From Aradus depressus (lineage: Eukaryota > Arthropoda > Insecta > Hemiptera > Aradidae), in contig OY759214.1 in NCBI GenBank assembly GCA_963662175.1, forward strand, positions 104,432,115-104,496,114: DNA of 64,000 nucleotides, read 5' to 3'. The position numbers and the translations under genes were made by a program. Shown piece after piece: positions 55,201-61,854 of the stretch. The notes under the pieces were generated by a model. It was not told the DNA's origin, did no database searches, and saw nothing but the letters and a program-made list of their open reading frames with translations. The number at the start of each line of letters is the position of its first letter. The first letter of the stretch is position 1.

Positions 55201-58200
55201 TTTGAACGGTTTGGAGTTTTACCGATCAAAATGTTAACTTATAGGGCGCCGAAAGCTCAGAGGTAGCCTGCTTGCTTTTCGATTTCAAAATTCCGGGTAC
55301 GAAACCAGGCCGAGGCCCTTAGTTTTTTTAACAGGGAGGTGAAAAAACCTTAAGTACGCCGTCCTTCGGATGGGACGTTAAGTGATGGTTCCGAGCCTGT
55401 TCCTCGTTACAGACCCCTACTTTAAGTGAATAAAAATGTAGGGTAGGCAAAATTTAGAACTCCCTTAGTAGAGTCAGGCACATGTGTGACCAGAGTGACG
55501 AAATAGCGTTGTGGTAGTAGGCGATATGAGCTTGTAGTTAAAGCCCGGGTATGAGTCATAACAACTAACTTATATATCAAGTTATCGACGCAGCTCTGTA
55601 TGAAAGATTTTATGATTAAAAAATACAAGTTTCAAAATCGAATGTTTTGGCCTCTAGCGATACGTACAGACACCTACCTGAAAGTAAGTTCAGGAGAATT
55701 GTGTATTATTGTGTTGTGTTTGTGTAGTGTTTGTATATTATTTATATTAGAATATCCTTCTGACAACATGAATTTTCTCAAAATAGCTCTGAAATCAGTG
55801 CGATTCGCGATAAGGTACCGTTTTGGGTCCTACAGAGAGTACTTACCTCATTGAGTACAGAATATCGCCCTCTTGGGTGATCCTGAGCAGTTTGTTGGGG
55901 ACGGTGATGGTGTGGACATAGGAATGTTTACCATTGTAAAAGTATGTGTCCGGACGCCAGATCCTCTCCAGCATCTTGATACTCAGACTGAGGCTTTTGA
56001 TGGGACCGAGGAAGCTGAGCCTTGTGTCTCGCCAGTACTGACGGAAGTAGCAGTCCATTGAGTAGTCCTGCAACATAGAGTCATCCAGGAAGGAGGGTCA
56101 ACTTCAGAAAGTACGTCATAGTAGTAATGAAACACATAAAAACATTATTGCAATTGGACCTGTTAGTTGAAGGTGAAGGACATGTTTGGGTCCTGGCGTA
56201 TTGTTCATGGAACATCATCAGAGTTGAGTAGAATCTTAAGCACAATATCAAAGTATATCAAATCATTTTATACACGAAAGTACTGTCCTAAAAGAGAGGG
56301 TTTTAGGTTATAAAACCGGAATTTCTGGGTAGGGTATGAAGCTTCATCCGAGGAACGGAGAAAAAACAAAAAATGTAAAGTCCCATAGGTACATCCGAAG
56401 AGGTTAGAGGTAAATAATTAATTATGAGTAAAAAATATAAATTAGAAGTGAAAATAAAATACATTCATTACAACGGTAGTTATTGGGATTTTTGAGTTGA
56501 AGCCCCCTCCCCTTCGGCTGATTCCGTTGAAAATTAATAGGTGTCGTCCTAACAAGGCTTTGGATTTAGATATGAAATTTGGTCTCAATACATTCATTGC
56601 AACGGTAGTTATTAAAATTTTGGTGTTAAGCCTCCCCCTAATCCCCCACTTCCCTTTGGTCAATTTAACTGAAAATCTATAAGTGTTGTCCTTAGAGGAT
56701 TATGGATACACATATAGAATTTGAAGTTGATACATTCGTTTTATCGGGAGTTATCGTGTTAATAGACATATAGACATTTTTTTATTTCATTTTTGAAATC
56801 AGGAGGTCGGAAAAAATGAAATTCCGTTGAAAACTGCGCAAGAAAACATAATTTTCCCTATACTTCGTAAAGCGGGCGATGTAAAATGAGATGAGGAAAT
56901 TATCGTGTTGGAAAAATGGAGCGGAAAAGAAGAAAGGTTTGAGGGAGGCGGAAAACTTTGGAAATATTCGAACTGGGGAAGTACATTGATTAGCTGAATT
57001 TTATTTTTTATCTATTTCTAAAATAGTTGATGGTTTATCATGTAAATAAAATCATGTAAAATATATTGTACCGTACCATGTACCAAAATATATATTGTAC
57101 CGAATTATAAAATTATAAAGTGTGATCGCGGAAAGAAAGTTAGAAGAAGAATAAGAGTTTATTATAAGAGTGGCATTTACAGAGGTACAATTATACAATA
57201 AGGTTCCTTAACCATTACCCTTATACACTAAATACAAATCAAAAATAATCAGTTAAATTAAAAACAATGCTACTGCTTCAGAGTAAATTTCAAAAACTCT
57301 TAAAGAAAAAGAAAACAAAAAACAAAAACAAAGTAACTGAAATGAATAAACATTCAAAAACTGAGATTATAATTTAAAATCGTGAACAGATACTTTTGTG
57401 TTTCCCTCCTTTAGTTTTCCCCATTTTCTTTACCAAAACGTTTTGATTTGTGTCACACTTAAGTACACACATCAATGTGAATAAACAGCCAGAGCTGCAG
57501 ATTATGTCAACATATCCATTCTTAAATTGTAATATACCCTCTGCAATGCAATATATATTCTAATTATATAATTAGCATTGCAGAGGGCACCGATAGCTCA
57601 GTGGTAAGCATGCTTGCCTTCTGAGCTTCAAGAAGGTGGGTACGAAACCCGACCGAGGCTCTTAGTTTATTTTATCTGGGAAGTAAAATAAACTTAAGTA
57701 CACCGTCCGCAATGGTCCCGAACCTGTACGATGTCAGGTACTCGTTAAAGACCCCTGCCCTAGGTGAATAAAAATTTAGGATAGGCAAAATTTAGGACTC
57801 CCATAGTTGAGTCGGGCTCATGTCCACCAGAGTGACGAAAGAGCGCTCTGGTAGTAGGCGATATGACCTCGTAGTTAAAGCCCGGGCATGAGTAACTAAC
57901 TTACAAACAAAAGATAATTTCATTATTAAGTAATTATTTTAAAGTTAACATAGGACAAAAGAAGTTAAGATATGACTTAAGTGTGACACAAATCAAAACG
58001 TTTTGGTAAAGAAAATGGGGAAAACTCAGGGAGAGAAACACAAAAATATCTGTTCACGATTTTAAATTATAATCTCTGTAAAACTTAAGTAAAAAGTTTT
58101 TTTACTGAAATTTCTTAAGTAACCCAGTAGGAGTTCAACATTTAGATCTTCATGGATTTGGAGGATGGAGGTGTCCCTCGAGTAGCTACCAACCAATCTA

Positions 58201-59140
58201 AGACATTTGTTTTGGGCCATTTGAATAATTAGGAATTTCTAAATTCTAGCTTGCGTAGATGAACTTTAAGATGGGAAGGTATGGAGGTAATATGAAAACT
58301 TAATGAATATAGGTCACCCTTGTATTGTACCAACGTTAAAAAAGATCAAAGCTTGAGTCAGGGTGTCGGAGGACAAAGAGAATTCTGAAAAAAAATATAT
58401 ATATCAAAAAATCTTGTGGTCTTATCCTTTTAATACTAACTTTGTCCTTTACAGGAACAGAAAAGAAGAGATAAAGACCATGTTAGCGGCAACCTCTCTG
58501 TCTGCTCCAGAAAAATGTACCTAACTAAAAGAAAGAATTTTAGAAAGTTTTAAAAGAATCCTGTTCCTGTTAAAGTCCTGACAACTACAGAAAGAAGGAC
58601 ATCTGGCAAATTGTTTTAAAACGATTTTGAAAAAAATTGTTCGCTAGCAAATAAATTATTTACAGAATCCAGAGAAGACATCGTGAATCTCGTTAGTATA
58701 AAGAGCAGGACGGTGAATCACCGGCAAAGTACTTCACCAGCACGAATTAAGTATTCACTCTCCCACCAAAACCAATCGACCGTTTGGGCTATAAATCAAG
58801 TCTCCCACTTTTTTACATTTTTCAAAGTTTTTGAATATTCAATTATTAGGTACCGCTCCTGGCAATGTTTCGTCGTAAGCGGCTGACTCCGAAGATGGTC
58901 AGACGAGGATCGTGTTGTATAATATGAAGATGGCTGATGTAGTGAGAAGTGATTATTTCACAGGTTGTCAAATAAAATGTAGGTAGTCTGAACTGAGGGA
59001 ACATTTGAGGAGGGGCGACTCTGAATTTTTCCAACGCCTCCCAGTCACCCAGTGGTGACACTCCCTAGTCATTTAGTTACTCTCTCATAAGAAACTGATG
59101 ACTGTCACTGCTGAAGGTCCCTAGGCCACTGTCGCTTAAG

Positions 59141-59185
<45 letters not shown>

Positions 59186-60847
59186 TTTACAATTTTACGT
59201 ACGATATATACGAGTATTACACTTGAATTCACCACAGGAATCAGTAATATCTGTGTTCCCCTCCTAACTTTCCAGACAGACCTCACTTATGATTCAACAT
59301 TTCAGCATCAGTTGTTTTTTTTATTGTGGAGACAGAAAAAAACATTCAGTACTAACTTCACTTAATATGATAGGAAGTTCCGAAGTAGGTCCGTCCTCGC
59401 AGAAGCCGCGTGAAGTTAGCCGATTTCCATCCTAGATATTAGTAACTTTGTTTTCTCTAGCCATATTGAAAACGGGGAATACAAAATTAAATCATTGGAA
59501 ACCATGTGGAGGACTGAGGAGAACCGGGTTCGTTGCCACGAGTTCGAGATGGACCTTGAGTTGTAGCCGGGGAAGGCTGTACGGGTTGACGGGGAGACTA
59601 TGGTTACCGGGGCAACTAGTCCCGAGAAAAGTGATATTATATTTCTATAAAAAAGAAAATATGACAAAAAAAAAGCGACTTTGACGAGACATGAGGCTGA
59701 CTGTTCATAAAAAGAATGAAAATTAGATTTTTCATTAAACTATATTCGTTAGAGTATAATCATTTTACAGATTTCTATGAATAGATTTTTAAGCTATTTC
59801 CAGCAATAAAGAGACGAAATTTACAACATTTAGTATACAATTAAATAAATAATCGTTGATATATATGTGATGTTAGATAAGCGGGCCACAAGTGAAATAA
59901 CTCCTAAACGGTTAGAGATATCAAAATTGTGCATAGGACTAAAGTTGTAGCACTCGCCGAGAGCTATAGTATGGCGTCCTCGAAAAGACAAAAATATCCT
60001 ATTTAATGGCTCAAACAGCCCTTCGAAGGGCGGGGTTCCCTTTTGACCCTTAAATTTCATTACATTTTATTAAAGTACTAAAGAAATAAGGAAGAAGTGT
60101 GCAAACAGATTTTTGATACGTCAAGTAGTTCTCGGAAAAAAATGCTTGAAGTTGCACGTTTTTCTTATTCTGAAGTTATTATTTTCCGCGCACTCACCAA
60201 TCACCAACACCATATCCACAATTTCGCTAGAGGAGTACATTGCAAATGCTGTAAATAAGTCATTCCTTATCACTGTAAGTCGTTCTCTCTTAATCCTTAA
60301 ACTTCTCTAATACCTTTATAATTCCTATGCATCAAAATACATGAGTAATAAGCTGTGGTAGGGTCTCGTCATGTACAAATTGAAATAATGTGCTAAGTTT
60401 TTTGGAATTTAATAACTTCAGAATAAGAAAAACGTGCAACTTTAAACTTTTTTTTTCCGAGAACTGCTTGACGTATTAAAAATCTGTTTGCACACTTCTT
60501 CCTTGTTCCTTTAGTACTTTAATAAAAATGTAATGAAACTTAAGGGTCAAAAGGGAACCCCGCCCTTCGAAGGGCTGTTTGAGCCATTAAAAGGGACATT
60601 TTTGTCTTTTCGAGGACGCCATACTATAGCTCTCGGCGAGTGCTACAACTTTAGTCCTATGCACAATTTTGATATCTCTAACTGTTTAGGAGTTATTTCC
60701 CTTGTGGCCCGCTTATCTGGGCCACCCTGTATATCTAATAAATATTTTTATATATACATATAATTATGTATTTTCTTACCATATCCAGTTCTGAGACAGG
60801 CCCCATACTTCTTATCAGTATATTAGTTTTAATAACAGTTGGTTCAC
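34098..60847 (-). CDS. Grd: Cys-loop ligand-gated ion channel subunit, GRD-like (partial gene)
   Basis: GABA/glycine-receptor-family subunit of the neuronal plasma membrane. Exons in order (minus): 60847-60780, 56067-55847, 52522-52440, 40709-40575, 39739-39587, 38289-38129, 37650-37501, 35498-35351, 34297-34098. All have AG/GT sites and compatible phases, giving about 439 residues with no internal stop. Seen: loop A WRPDTYF, Cys-loop C-13-C (CPMELHNFPMDRQSC), TM1 to TM4, an acidic plus Arg-rich cytoplasmic loop with two RRxS sites. TM2 has SDR in place of the anion-channel PAR. The first exons are beyond 64000. DSRTDLPKVRYATALDWFLL fits GRD; the related CG8916-type subunit is the alternative. 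GRD with LCCH3 is reported to form a GABA-gated cation channel. Confidence 0.9.
34757..34876 (+). repeat. 30-bp minisatellite, four copies
   Basis: 'attctgcca(g/a)ggatc' recurs every 30 bp (unit tagactccgtattctgccag + ggatctttgt). The four units differ at one to three bases each. Confidence 0.9.
34980..35290 (-). repeat. Dispersed repeat R3, inverted copy
   Basis: Minus-strand copy of R3, sharing 'ctatcgagagtgattgtgtt' and 'cctaataactgctgttgtaa' with other copies. Confidence 0.6.
35351..35498 (-). CDS. Grd: Receptor exon: intracellular loop, second part
   Basis: 148 nt, phase 0 entry after TTTCAG, ends phase 1 before GTAAGC. Reads NPTLGNSPRRVSLREG through KVAKWKQLFYCL. Hydrophilic loop between TM3 and TM4; SPRRVSL is a PKA-type site. 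Assigned from phase and position, as loops are poorly conserved. Confidence 0.75.
35499..37500. other. Receptor intron 7
   Basis: AT-rich, including 'tatataat' tracts. A hammerhead-like core motif lies at 36049-36080 (see findings). Nothing else recognised. Confidence 0.55.
37501..37650 (-). CDS. Grd: Receptor exon: intracellular loop, first part
   Basis: 50 codons, phase 0 both ends (TTGCAG acceptor, GTAATA donor). Reads VGSGEIPVDEEEWGWEEVED through RARRRSSLICPIYN: acidic cluster then Arg cluster with RRRSS, another PKA-type site. Confidence 0.82.
37843..38027. mobile_element. Small MITE in receptor intron 6
   Basis: 185 bp with about 20-bp imperfect inverted ends: gtgaaatatggcagtagggt on the left, accctaactgccatattcca on the right. 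No coding capacity. Confidence 0.6.
38129..38289 (-). CDS. Grd: Receptor exon: TM2 and TM3
   Basis: Acceptor TACTTGCAG, donor GTACGT. The first codon, split with the previous exon, is Cys. Reads ITTVLTLSTISLDSRTDLPK (TM2 and TM2-3 linker) and ATALDWFLLMSFFYCIATLL + EFAGVHYFTK (TM3). The pore-lining helix lacks the Rdl-type ALGVTT: position 2' is Gly and 4' is Cys. Confidence 0.93.
38921..38957 (-). repeat. Fragment of the palindromic-repeat family
   Basis: 'agtactttcggtatttctac' + 'catcctcagccaaa' matches the arm of the long palindrome at 31829-31859. Confidence 0.8.
39249..39508 (-). mobile_element. SINE-A, inverted, in receptor intron 5
   Basis: Reverse complement shows 'gagctcaagatcgcgggttt', then 'gatgtcaggtactcgttaaa', 'ccagagcg' and 'gaagcccggg'. 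Box A part of the head is missing. The 'ccttcggatgg' segment is also deleted. Confidence 0.8.
39587..39739 (-). CDS. Grd: Receptor exon: pre-TM1 and TM1
   Basis: 153 nt, phase 1 in and phase 1 out. Reads EFSLLEVNFNLRRHTGYFLI then QVYVPCILIVVLSWVSFWIH (TM1) and REATSDRVGL. SDR occupies the TM1-TM2 selectivity position where classical GABA-A and Rdl subunits have PAR. Confidence 0.93.
40046..40202 (-). mobile_element. SINE-B, inverted, 5'-truncated
   Basis: Reverse complement: 'gcgggttcgaatcccgtccg' (box B), 'ggcgtgagttttat', 'agaactccctcccggggcca', ending in poly-A (seen as the T run at 40045-40054). Same family as the full copy at 49458-49668. Confidence 0.75.
40215..40560 (-). repeat. Dispersed repeat R3, inverted
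   Basis: Shares 'actcacgttagaattaat', 'gaccagaaattcgatgcggt' and 'aaaaatcctaataacttcca' type text with other R3 copies; lies between SINE-B and the receptor exon at 40575. Confidence 0.5.
40575..40709 (-). CDS. Grd: Receptor exon: distal ligand-binding domain
   Basis: 135 nt, acceptor GTCCACAG, donor GTAACA. Reads AYPSRDLVYQWQSGKSVSFE (the Y.P.D..Y.W motif of GABA-type subunits, loop B region) and SGMALSQFDLLESPQRNLTL (loop C side; NLT is a glycosylation sequon). Confidence 0.92.
40800..41160 (+). repeat. Dispersed repeat R3
   Basis: 'accccaataactgccaatgt', 'gtgaatccaggagccgataa' and 'tctggggaagtacatcg' as in other copies. Confidence 0.55.
41325..41822 (+). mobile_element. Helitron-like element, 5' end family 'TCTATATAATAAAAATGA'
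   Basis: Starts tctatataataaaaatgagt after an A. Interior 'cgagaacggctggaccaatt' is a phrase common in insect Helitron-type repeats. Ends where the next element with the same 5' end starts (41823), so this may be a nested or chained copy; its 3' end was not identified. Confidence 0.45.
43030..44400 (+). repeat. R2 tandem array, inverted copy inside H4
   Basis: Same units as 4448-6498 and 12740-13836 in the opposite orientation ('tccgaaggacgacgtgctca' recurs at about 43226, 43367, 43670, 43998, 44118 and 44256). In all three loci it lies between Helitron minisatellite blocks, suggesting it travels as part of a larger Helitron. Confidence 0.75.
44477..44677 (+). promoter_or_regulatory. Isolated 5' UTR of the LINE-2 family with four 20-bp repeats
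   Basis: Four tandem copies of gtgttgggtgatgtcacgta (44477-44556; one has g for a), then 'ccctatgttgagcagaacgt' and on to 'aaacaaattgtctcaagaaa', matching the LINE-2 leader at 12702-12560 reverse-complemented. Homology ends before ORF1. The full element has only one copy of the 20-mer. Confidence 0.85.
45134..45290 (+). mobile_element. Possible pogo/Tigger-like element end
   Basis: cagtagaacctctatgagtc is a typical pogo-group terminus. Nearby 'cgagttatagagttttcgac' and 'cgacttgtagaggttaaaat' repeat the theme in both orientations. Right boundary not defined. Confidence 0.4.
45470..45670 (+). repeat. Dispersed repeat R3
   Basis: 'cattctatcgggaatagaaa', 'gaaatttcgttgaaaactgc' and 'gaccgattacataacttccc' as in other copies. 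Confidence 0.55.
45671..46258. other. AT-rich intron sequence with 28-nt C run
   Basis: A pure C run of 28 nt lies at 46026-46053. Nothing else recognised. Confidence 0.5.
46259..46525 (-). mobile_element. SINE-A, inverted, head degraded
   Basis: Reverse complement gives 'gcacgccgtctttcggatgg', 'gacgttaagcgatggtcccg', 'agcctgtacgatgtcaagta' and 'gtagttaaagcccgggtagg'. The box A/box B head is mostly lost at the 46525 side. Confidence 0.8.
46526..47365. other. Intron sequence, unclassified
   Basis: AT-rich; 'gtgaccgtttgcacgataac' and 'ctgagatatgccgtccag' hint at an old repeat. No gene. Confidence 0.45.
47366..47895 (-). pseudogene. Jockey-like LINE 3' fragment (LINE-3)
   Basis: Minus strand frames read LDKRSKLTLISKRLIYNAVL, KPIWTYGLELWGSAKASNLQ, then after a frameshift KILRKITNAPYYVSNNTLHT: the thumb region following RT in jockey-type elements. 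Ends with a 3' UTR containing 'gactaggaagtgtcaccact' and an A run with AATAAA (T run at 47365-47378). A different family from LINE-1 and LINE-2. Confidence 0.75.
47896..48497. other. Intron sequence, unclassified
   Basis: Nothing recognised apart from an A-rich stretch at 48121-48145. Confidence 0.45.
48498..48692 (+). pseudogene. Penelope-like element GIY-YIG endonuclease, first part
   Basis: The frame reads VYQLGCSSCNLVYVGQTGRT, then FKNRVKEHISEIG, then FAQHINENKHHFYINT. This matches the GIY-YIG-type endonuclease that Penelope-like retroelements carry after the RT (Y-x-G-Q-T-x-R with the EH motif). Split by the element at 48693-49241; the reading resumes at 49242 as GIEYLHFCDKGTLLNSLEQL + EINRAL. 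Confidence 0.8.
48693..49241 (+). mobile_element. Element inserted inside the Penelope endonuclease
   Basis: Removing this block restores the interrupted reading across a GGG. Ends are imperfect inverted repeats ('gggcctagtcagg' on the left, 'cctggctacgcccctggg' on the right), with poly-G at 48721-48746 just inside the left end and poly-G/poly-C (49177-49217) inside the right end. No transposase. It contains a second nested foldback at 48889-49026. Confidence 0.65.
48889..49026. mobile_element. Nested small foldback/MITE
   Basis: 'cttaagctgactttacatg' and 'agcaaatgcacgct' on the left are reversed on the right as 'agcgtgcatttgccgctgct' and 'catgtaaaatcagctttaag'. About 138 bp, inside the element at 48693-49241. 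Confidence 0.65.
49242..49360 (+). pseudogene. Penelope-like endonuclease, second part
   Basis: Continuation of the reading from 48692: IEYLHFCDKGTLLNSLEQLE and NRALQKGNCMNDQTNLK then stop, corresponding to the C-terminal end of Penelope ORFs (LN-x-LE-x-xEI). Confidence 0.72.
49458..49668 (+). mobile_element. SINE-B, full length with poly-A and 11-bp TSD
   Basis: tRNA-derived head: 'ggtggccgtgcgggctagag' (box A-like) and 'gcgggttcgaatcccgtccg' (box B, GGTTCGAATCC). The short body contains 'gaactccctcccggggctat' and ends in A20 or more. Flanked by attattgtcat at 49447-49457 and 49669-49679. A second family, distinct from SINE-A in having poly-A. Inserted just beyond the Penelope fragment. Confidence 0.9.
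49680..50024. other. AT-rich intron sequence
   Basis: Nothing recognised. Confidence 0.5.
50025..50149 (+). mobile_element. SINE-A, short form with 12-bp TSD
   Basis: Head 'gaggcgccggtaactgagac', box B 'agtttcaaacccgacc', then a jump to 'agttaaaagcccgggcatga' and (taac)n. Flanked by acaatccgcgat (50012-50023) and acaatcctcgat (50150-50161). Central body deleted, as in the copy at 27018-27160. Confidence 0.85.
50181..51468 (+). mobile_element. Tc1/mariner-superfamily transposon with ~58-bp TIRs
   Basis: 1288 bp between TA dinucleotides (50179-50180 and 51469-51470). Left end aactactcaaaaattaatag; the right end is its inverted copy (…'gagtagtt'). About 58 bp match with few differences, including 'ctcaccgccatcgaa'. 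One transposase gene, broken. Confidence 0.92.
50315..51217 (+). pseudogene. Tc1-like transposase, broken
   Basis: Reading in three frames: 50315-50728 (paired-type HTH: GIIGVSQSVVSRTLSRHRET, RRPRSGSQRITTP, RPISDQTIRNRLWEVG), 50640-50972 (VMFADASRF, first catalytic Asp; GGGVMVWAGI), then 50972-51217 (FRFLDDNARPHK, second Asp; SPDLNPIEHM, Glu). A TGA at 51119-51121 replaces the usual Trp after NPIEHM. At least two frameshifts and one stop. I count 36 residues between the second Asp and the Glu, against 34 in classic Tc1. Confidence 0.88.
51557..52087 (-). mobile_element. Non-autonomous Helitron H5
   Basis: 5' TCATATATATAAAGCTGAAA at 52087, 3' hairpin and CTAG at 51557-51560 (variant 'ttaggtactgctag'). 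The last ~150 bp match H1, but the interior is different: two copies of 'ttattcaaaaagattcctca' type text (51737 and 51868) instead of the minisatellites. Confidence 0.75.
52440..52522 (-). CDS. Grd: Receptor exon: Cys-loop
   Basis: 83 nt, acceptor AATTTTAG, donor GTAAGT. Completes Arg, then LTIKAKCPMELHNFPMDRQS + CPLILGS. The two Cys are 13 residues apart, the defining disulphide of the family; PMELHNFPMD is the usual loop core. Confidence 0.95.
52656..52781 (+). mobile_element. SINE-A 5' part only
   Basis: Head 'gaactcaagatcgcgggttt' with 'gaaacccggccgaggccctt' (box B), 'atctggaaggcatataacct', ending inside 'gagcacgccgtccttcg'. The best-preserved box B of the family in this window. Confidence 0.8.
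53530..54180 (-). repeat. Unclassified dispersed repeat
   Basis: Text such as 'attccaaatttcaagttcat', 'acgcacagacagacagacat' and 'cattgcgataatggtcaaaa' is characteristic of repeats rather than genes. Only one copy is in this window; class not determined. Confidence 0.35.
55035..55198. mobile_element. 164-bp foldback element
   Basis: Starts ttggccaattcagttttatt and ends with its inverse 'aataaaattgaattggccaa'. 'ccagggccttataatgactt' on the left reverses to 'aagtcattataaggccctgg' on the right. Arms of about 65 bp. Confidence 0.85.
55244..55566 (+). mobile_element. SINE-A, full length
   Basis: 'gggcgccgaaagctcagagg', box B 'gggtacgaaaccaggccga', 'cttcggatgggacgttaagt', 'gtagggtaggcaaaatttag', 'agcccgggtatgagtcataa'. 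Flanking 'taacttata' repeats at both sides suggest a short TSD. Confidence 0.87.
55847..56067 (-). CDS. Grd: Receptor exon: ligand-binding domain core (loops A, D, E)
   Basis: 221 nt, acceptor ATGTTGCAG, donor GTAAGT. Reads DYSMDCYFRQYWRDTRLSFL, then KMLERIWRPDTYFYNGKHSY (loop A WRPDT), VHTITVPNKLLRITQEGDIL and YSM. The FRQ-x-W (loop D) and WxPDTYF motifs are family hallmarks. Confidence 0.95.
56300..57000 (+). repeat. Dispersed repeat R3, tandem copies
   Basis: At least three consecutive units share 'attcatt(a/g)caacggtagtta' (56461-56481, 56589-56609), 'tattgggatttttgagttga', 'tttatcgggagttatcgtgt' and end 'aactggggaagtacattgat'. Shows that R3 can be arranged in tandem with a ~130-bp period. 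Confidence 0.65.
57356..58080. repeat. Inverted repeat (about 105-bp arms) with SINE in the loop
   Basis: Left 57362-57466 ('ttttccccattttctttacc' + 'aaaacgttttgatttgtgtc') is reversed at 57977-58076 ('gacacaaatcaaaacgtttt' + 'ggtaaagaaaatggggaaaa'). The loop holds SINE-A 57583-57900 and a 'ctaattatataattag' palindrome. Possibly an older foldback element. Confidence 0.8.
57583..57900 (+). mobile_element. SINE-A, near full length
   Basis: Head 'gagggcaccgatagctcagt' with box A, box B 'gggtacgaaacccgaccgag', 'gatgtcaggtactcgttaaa', 'ccaccagagtgacgaaagag', 'agcccgggcatgagtaacta'. Only 'ttcggatgggacgttaagc' is damaged. Confidence 0.88.
58081..59049. other. Intron sequence, unclassified
   Basis: AT-rich with no supported feature; the frame at 58846-59061 (minus) has no recognisable domain. 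Confidence 0.45.
59050..59140 (-). repeat. 3' UTR scrap of the LINE-3 family
   Basis: 'cagtggtgacactccctagt' and 'gaaggtccctaggccactgt' match 47482-47500 and 47553-47575. Confidence 0.65.
59141..59185. repeat. 45-nt homopolymer C tract
   Basis: Forty-five consecutive C. Other long runs: 14362-14378, about 15946-15970, 46026-46053 (28 C) and 48721-48746 (26 G). G-quadruplex or i-motif capable, and prone to assembly error. Confidence 0.8.
59876..60717. mobile_element. Foldback/MITE with ~306-bp terminal inverted repeats
   Basis: Arms 59876-60181 and 60410-60717: 'gataagcgggccacaa' against 'cttgtggcccgcttatc'; both arms carry 'cccttcgaagggc' and 'gagctatagtatggcg' or its inverse. The right side continues 'tgggccaccctgtatatc', the usual outermost part, missing on the left. 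The central 228 bp are unique. It ends about 50 bp from the donor of the receptor exon at 60780. Confidence 0.85.
60780..60847 (-). CDS. Grd: Receptor exon: ligand-binding domain, N-terminal part
   Basis: 68 nt, acceptor AATTTACAG, donor GTAAGA. Completes Gly, then EPTVIKTNILIRSMGPVSEL + DM: the beta-strand and 'S-x-G-P-V-S-x-x-D-M' motif just before the YSMD region. The preceding exon(s), with the signal peptide, were not found up to 64000. Confidence 0.9.
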
Positions 60848-61436
60848 CTGTAAATTATATTTATTTATTAATAATCTATACTTTTGCAAGTTTGTATAAT
60901 CAACCAAAATAACAAACACAAAAACAGAGTTCAAAAACGAACATGCTTATTTGGTCTTACTTTTTATGCCGCCTAAAGTTAGTTCGTGCTTCCCTCGATT
61001 ACAACCAACCTCTAACTACACATCGCACAGTGGGGCAATCCACAAACTTAGCACGAAAAAATTCAAATTATGAAACTCTCACTAGAAAGATGGGAACAAT
61101 TGGTATTGGAAGTAGACCAGTTGTAGACATCGAACCCAAGAGGTGGGCCTCAGTTGTTTACAATAAGTGCACAAAGCCGGCATGTAAACACAGCAACGAC
61201 ACGTCATTATCTTTTCTGACAGTGGTACAGTGCAGTTCATATATTTTTCAAACCTTAGCTAATATGTCTGATTCAGGAGAAGCTAAGTGAATAAACTATA
61301 TTGTTTATTTTGCCAAAATAGTGCATAAATTAATTAAATTCAATGCATAAAGTTGTTTATTACGAACACAAAAACACTAACAACTGCAGTTGTAATAAAT
61401 GGGGGGGGGGGGCTAGAGAAGGGGGCTCCATTCAAA
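60848..61436. other. Unclassified; 115-codon open frame of unknown meaning
   Basis: 60943-61290 (+) is an open frame ending MSDSGEAK and stop, in relatively balanced sequence with no repeat recognised. 'gaagctaa|gtgaat' could be a first-exon donor. No known domain; it may be chance. Confidence 0.25.
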
Positions 61437-61848
61437 TCTATATTAATAAAGCTGAAACGGGGTTTGTTCCAACATCACGCTCAAATAGCTGGATGGATTT
61501 TCATGATACTTCAAATGTAGCATCCTTTTGACCCGGTCCCAAAATTTTGGCAAGTCAACCATAGACAGATTTAGATATATTCAGAGGGTTGTTGTGTACA
61601 CCTAGGGACCTAAGCATCCAATGCTCTTATCCCTTCCCTGTGTGCCCAGGGGTCCCAAACAGTTACTAGCTGTGGTGTCCGCCGCTGAACCAGATACTAG
61701 CTGGGGTATGATCCTTTTTACAATTGAATAATTGAAAATTGTAACATCATGAATGTACAGTAACTTCAACTGTTGAAGAATTGAATAGGATTCGAATGAG
61801 AGATATTGGGAGAAATGTCAAAATTCCCCGGGCAACACCGGGTATTAC
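61437..61848 (+). mobile_element. Short non-autonomous Helitron H6, 3' end damaged
   Basis: 5' TCTATATTAATAAAGCTGAA after an A, then 'acggggtttgttccaacatc'; the end 'ccccgggcaacaccgggtat' has a hairpin with one change. The terminal TGCTAG is absent. About 410 bp, inserted in an R3 repeat. Confidence 0.6.
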
Positions 61849-61854
61849 GCTGAA

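Larger units (their letters stand above)
52523..55846. other. Receptor intron 2
   Basis: Holds SINE-A copies (52656, 55244), a foldback element (55035-55198) and an old repeat at about 53530-54180 with 'cacagacagacagacatcat' and 'cattgcgataatggtc', a phrase typical of dispersed insect repeats. 54640-54830 is GC-richer but unrecognised. No exon seen. Confidence 0.55.
56068..60779. other. Receptor intron 1 of the visible part
   Basis: Contains R3 (56300-57000), a 720-bp inverted repeat enclosing a SINE-A (57356-58080), a LINE 3' scrap (59050-59140) next to a 45-nt C run, and a large foldback element (59876-60717). No exon recognised. Confidence 0.6.
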
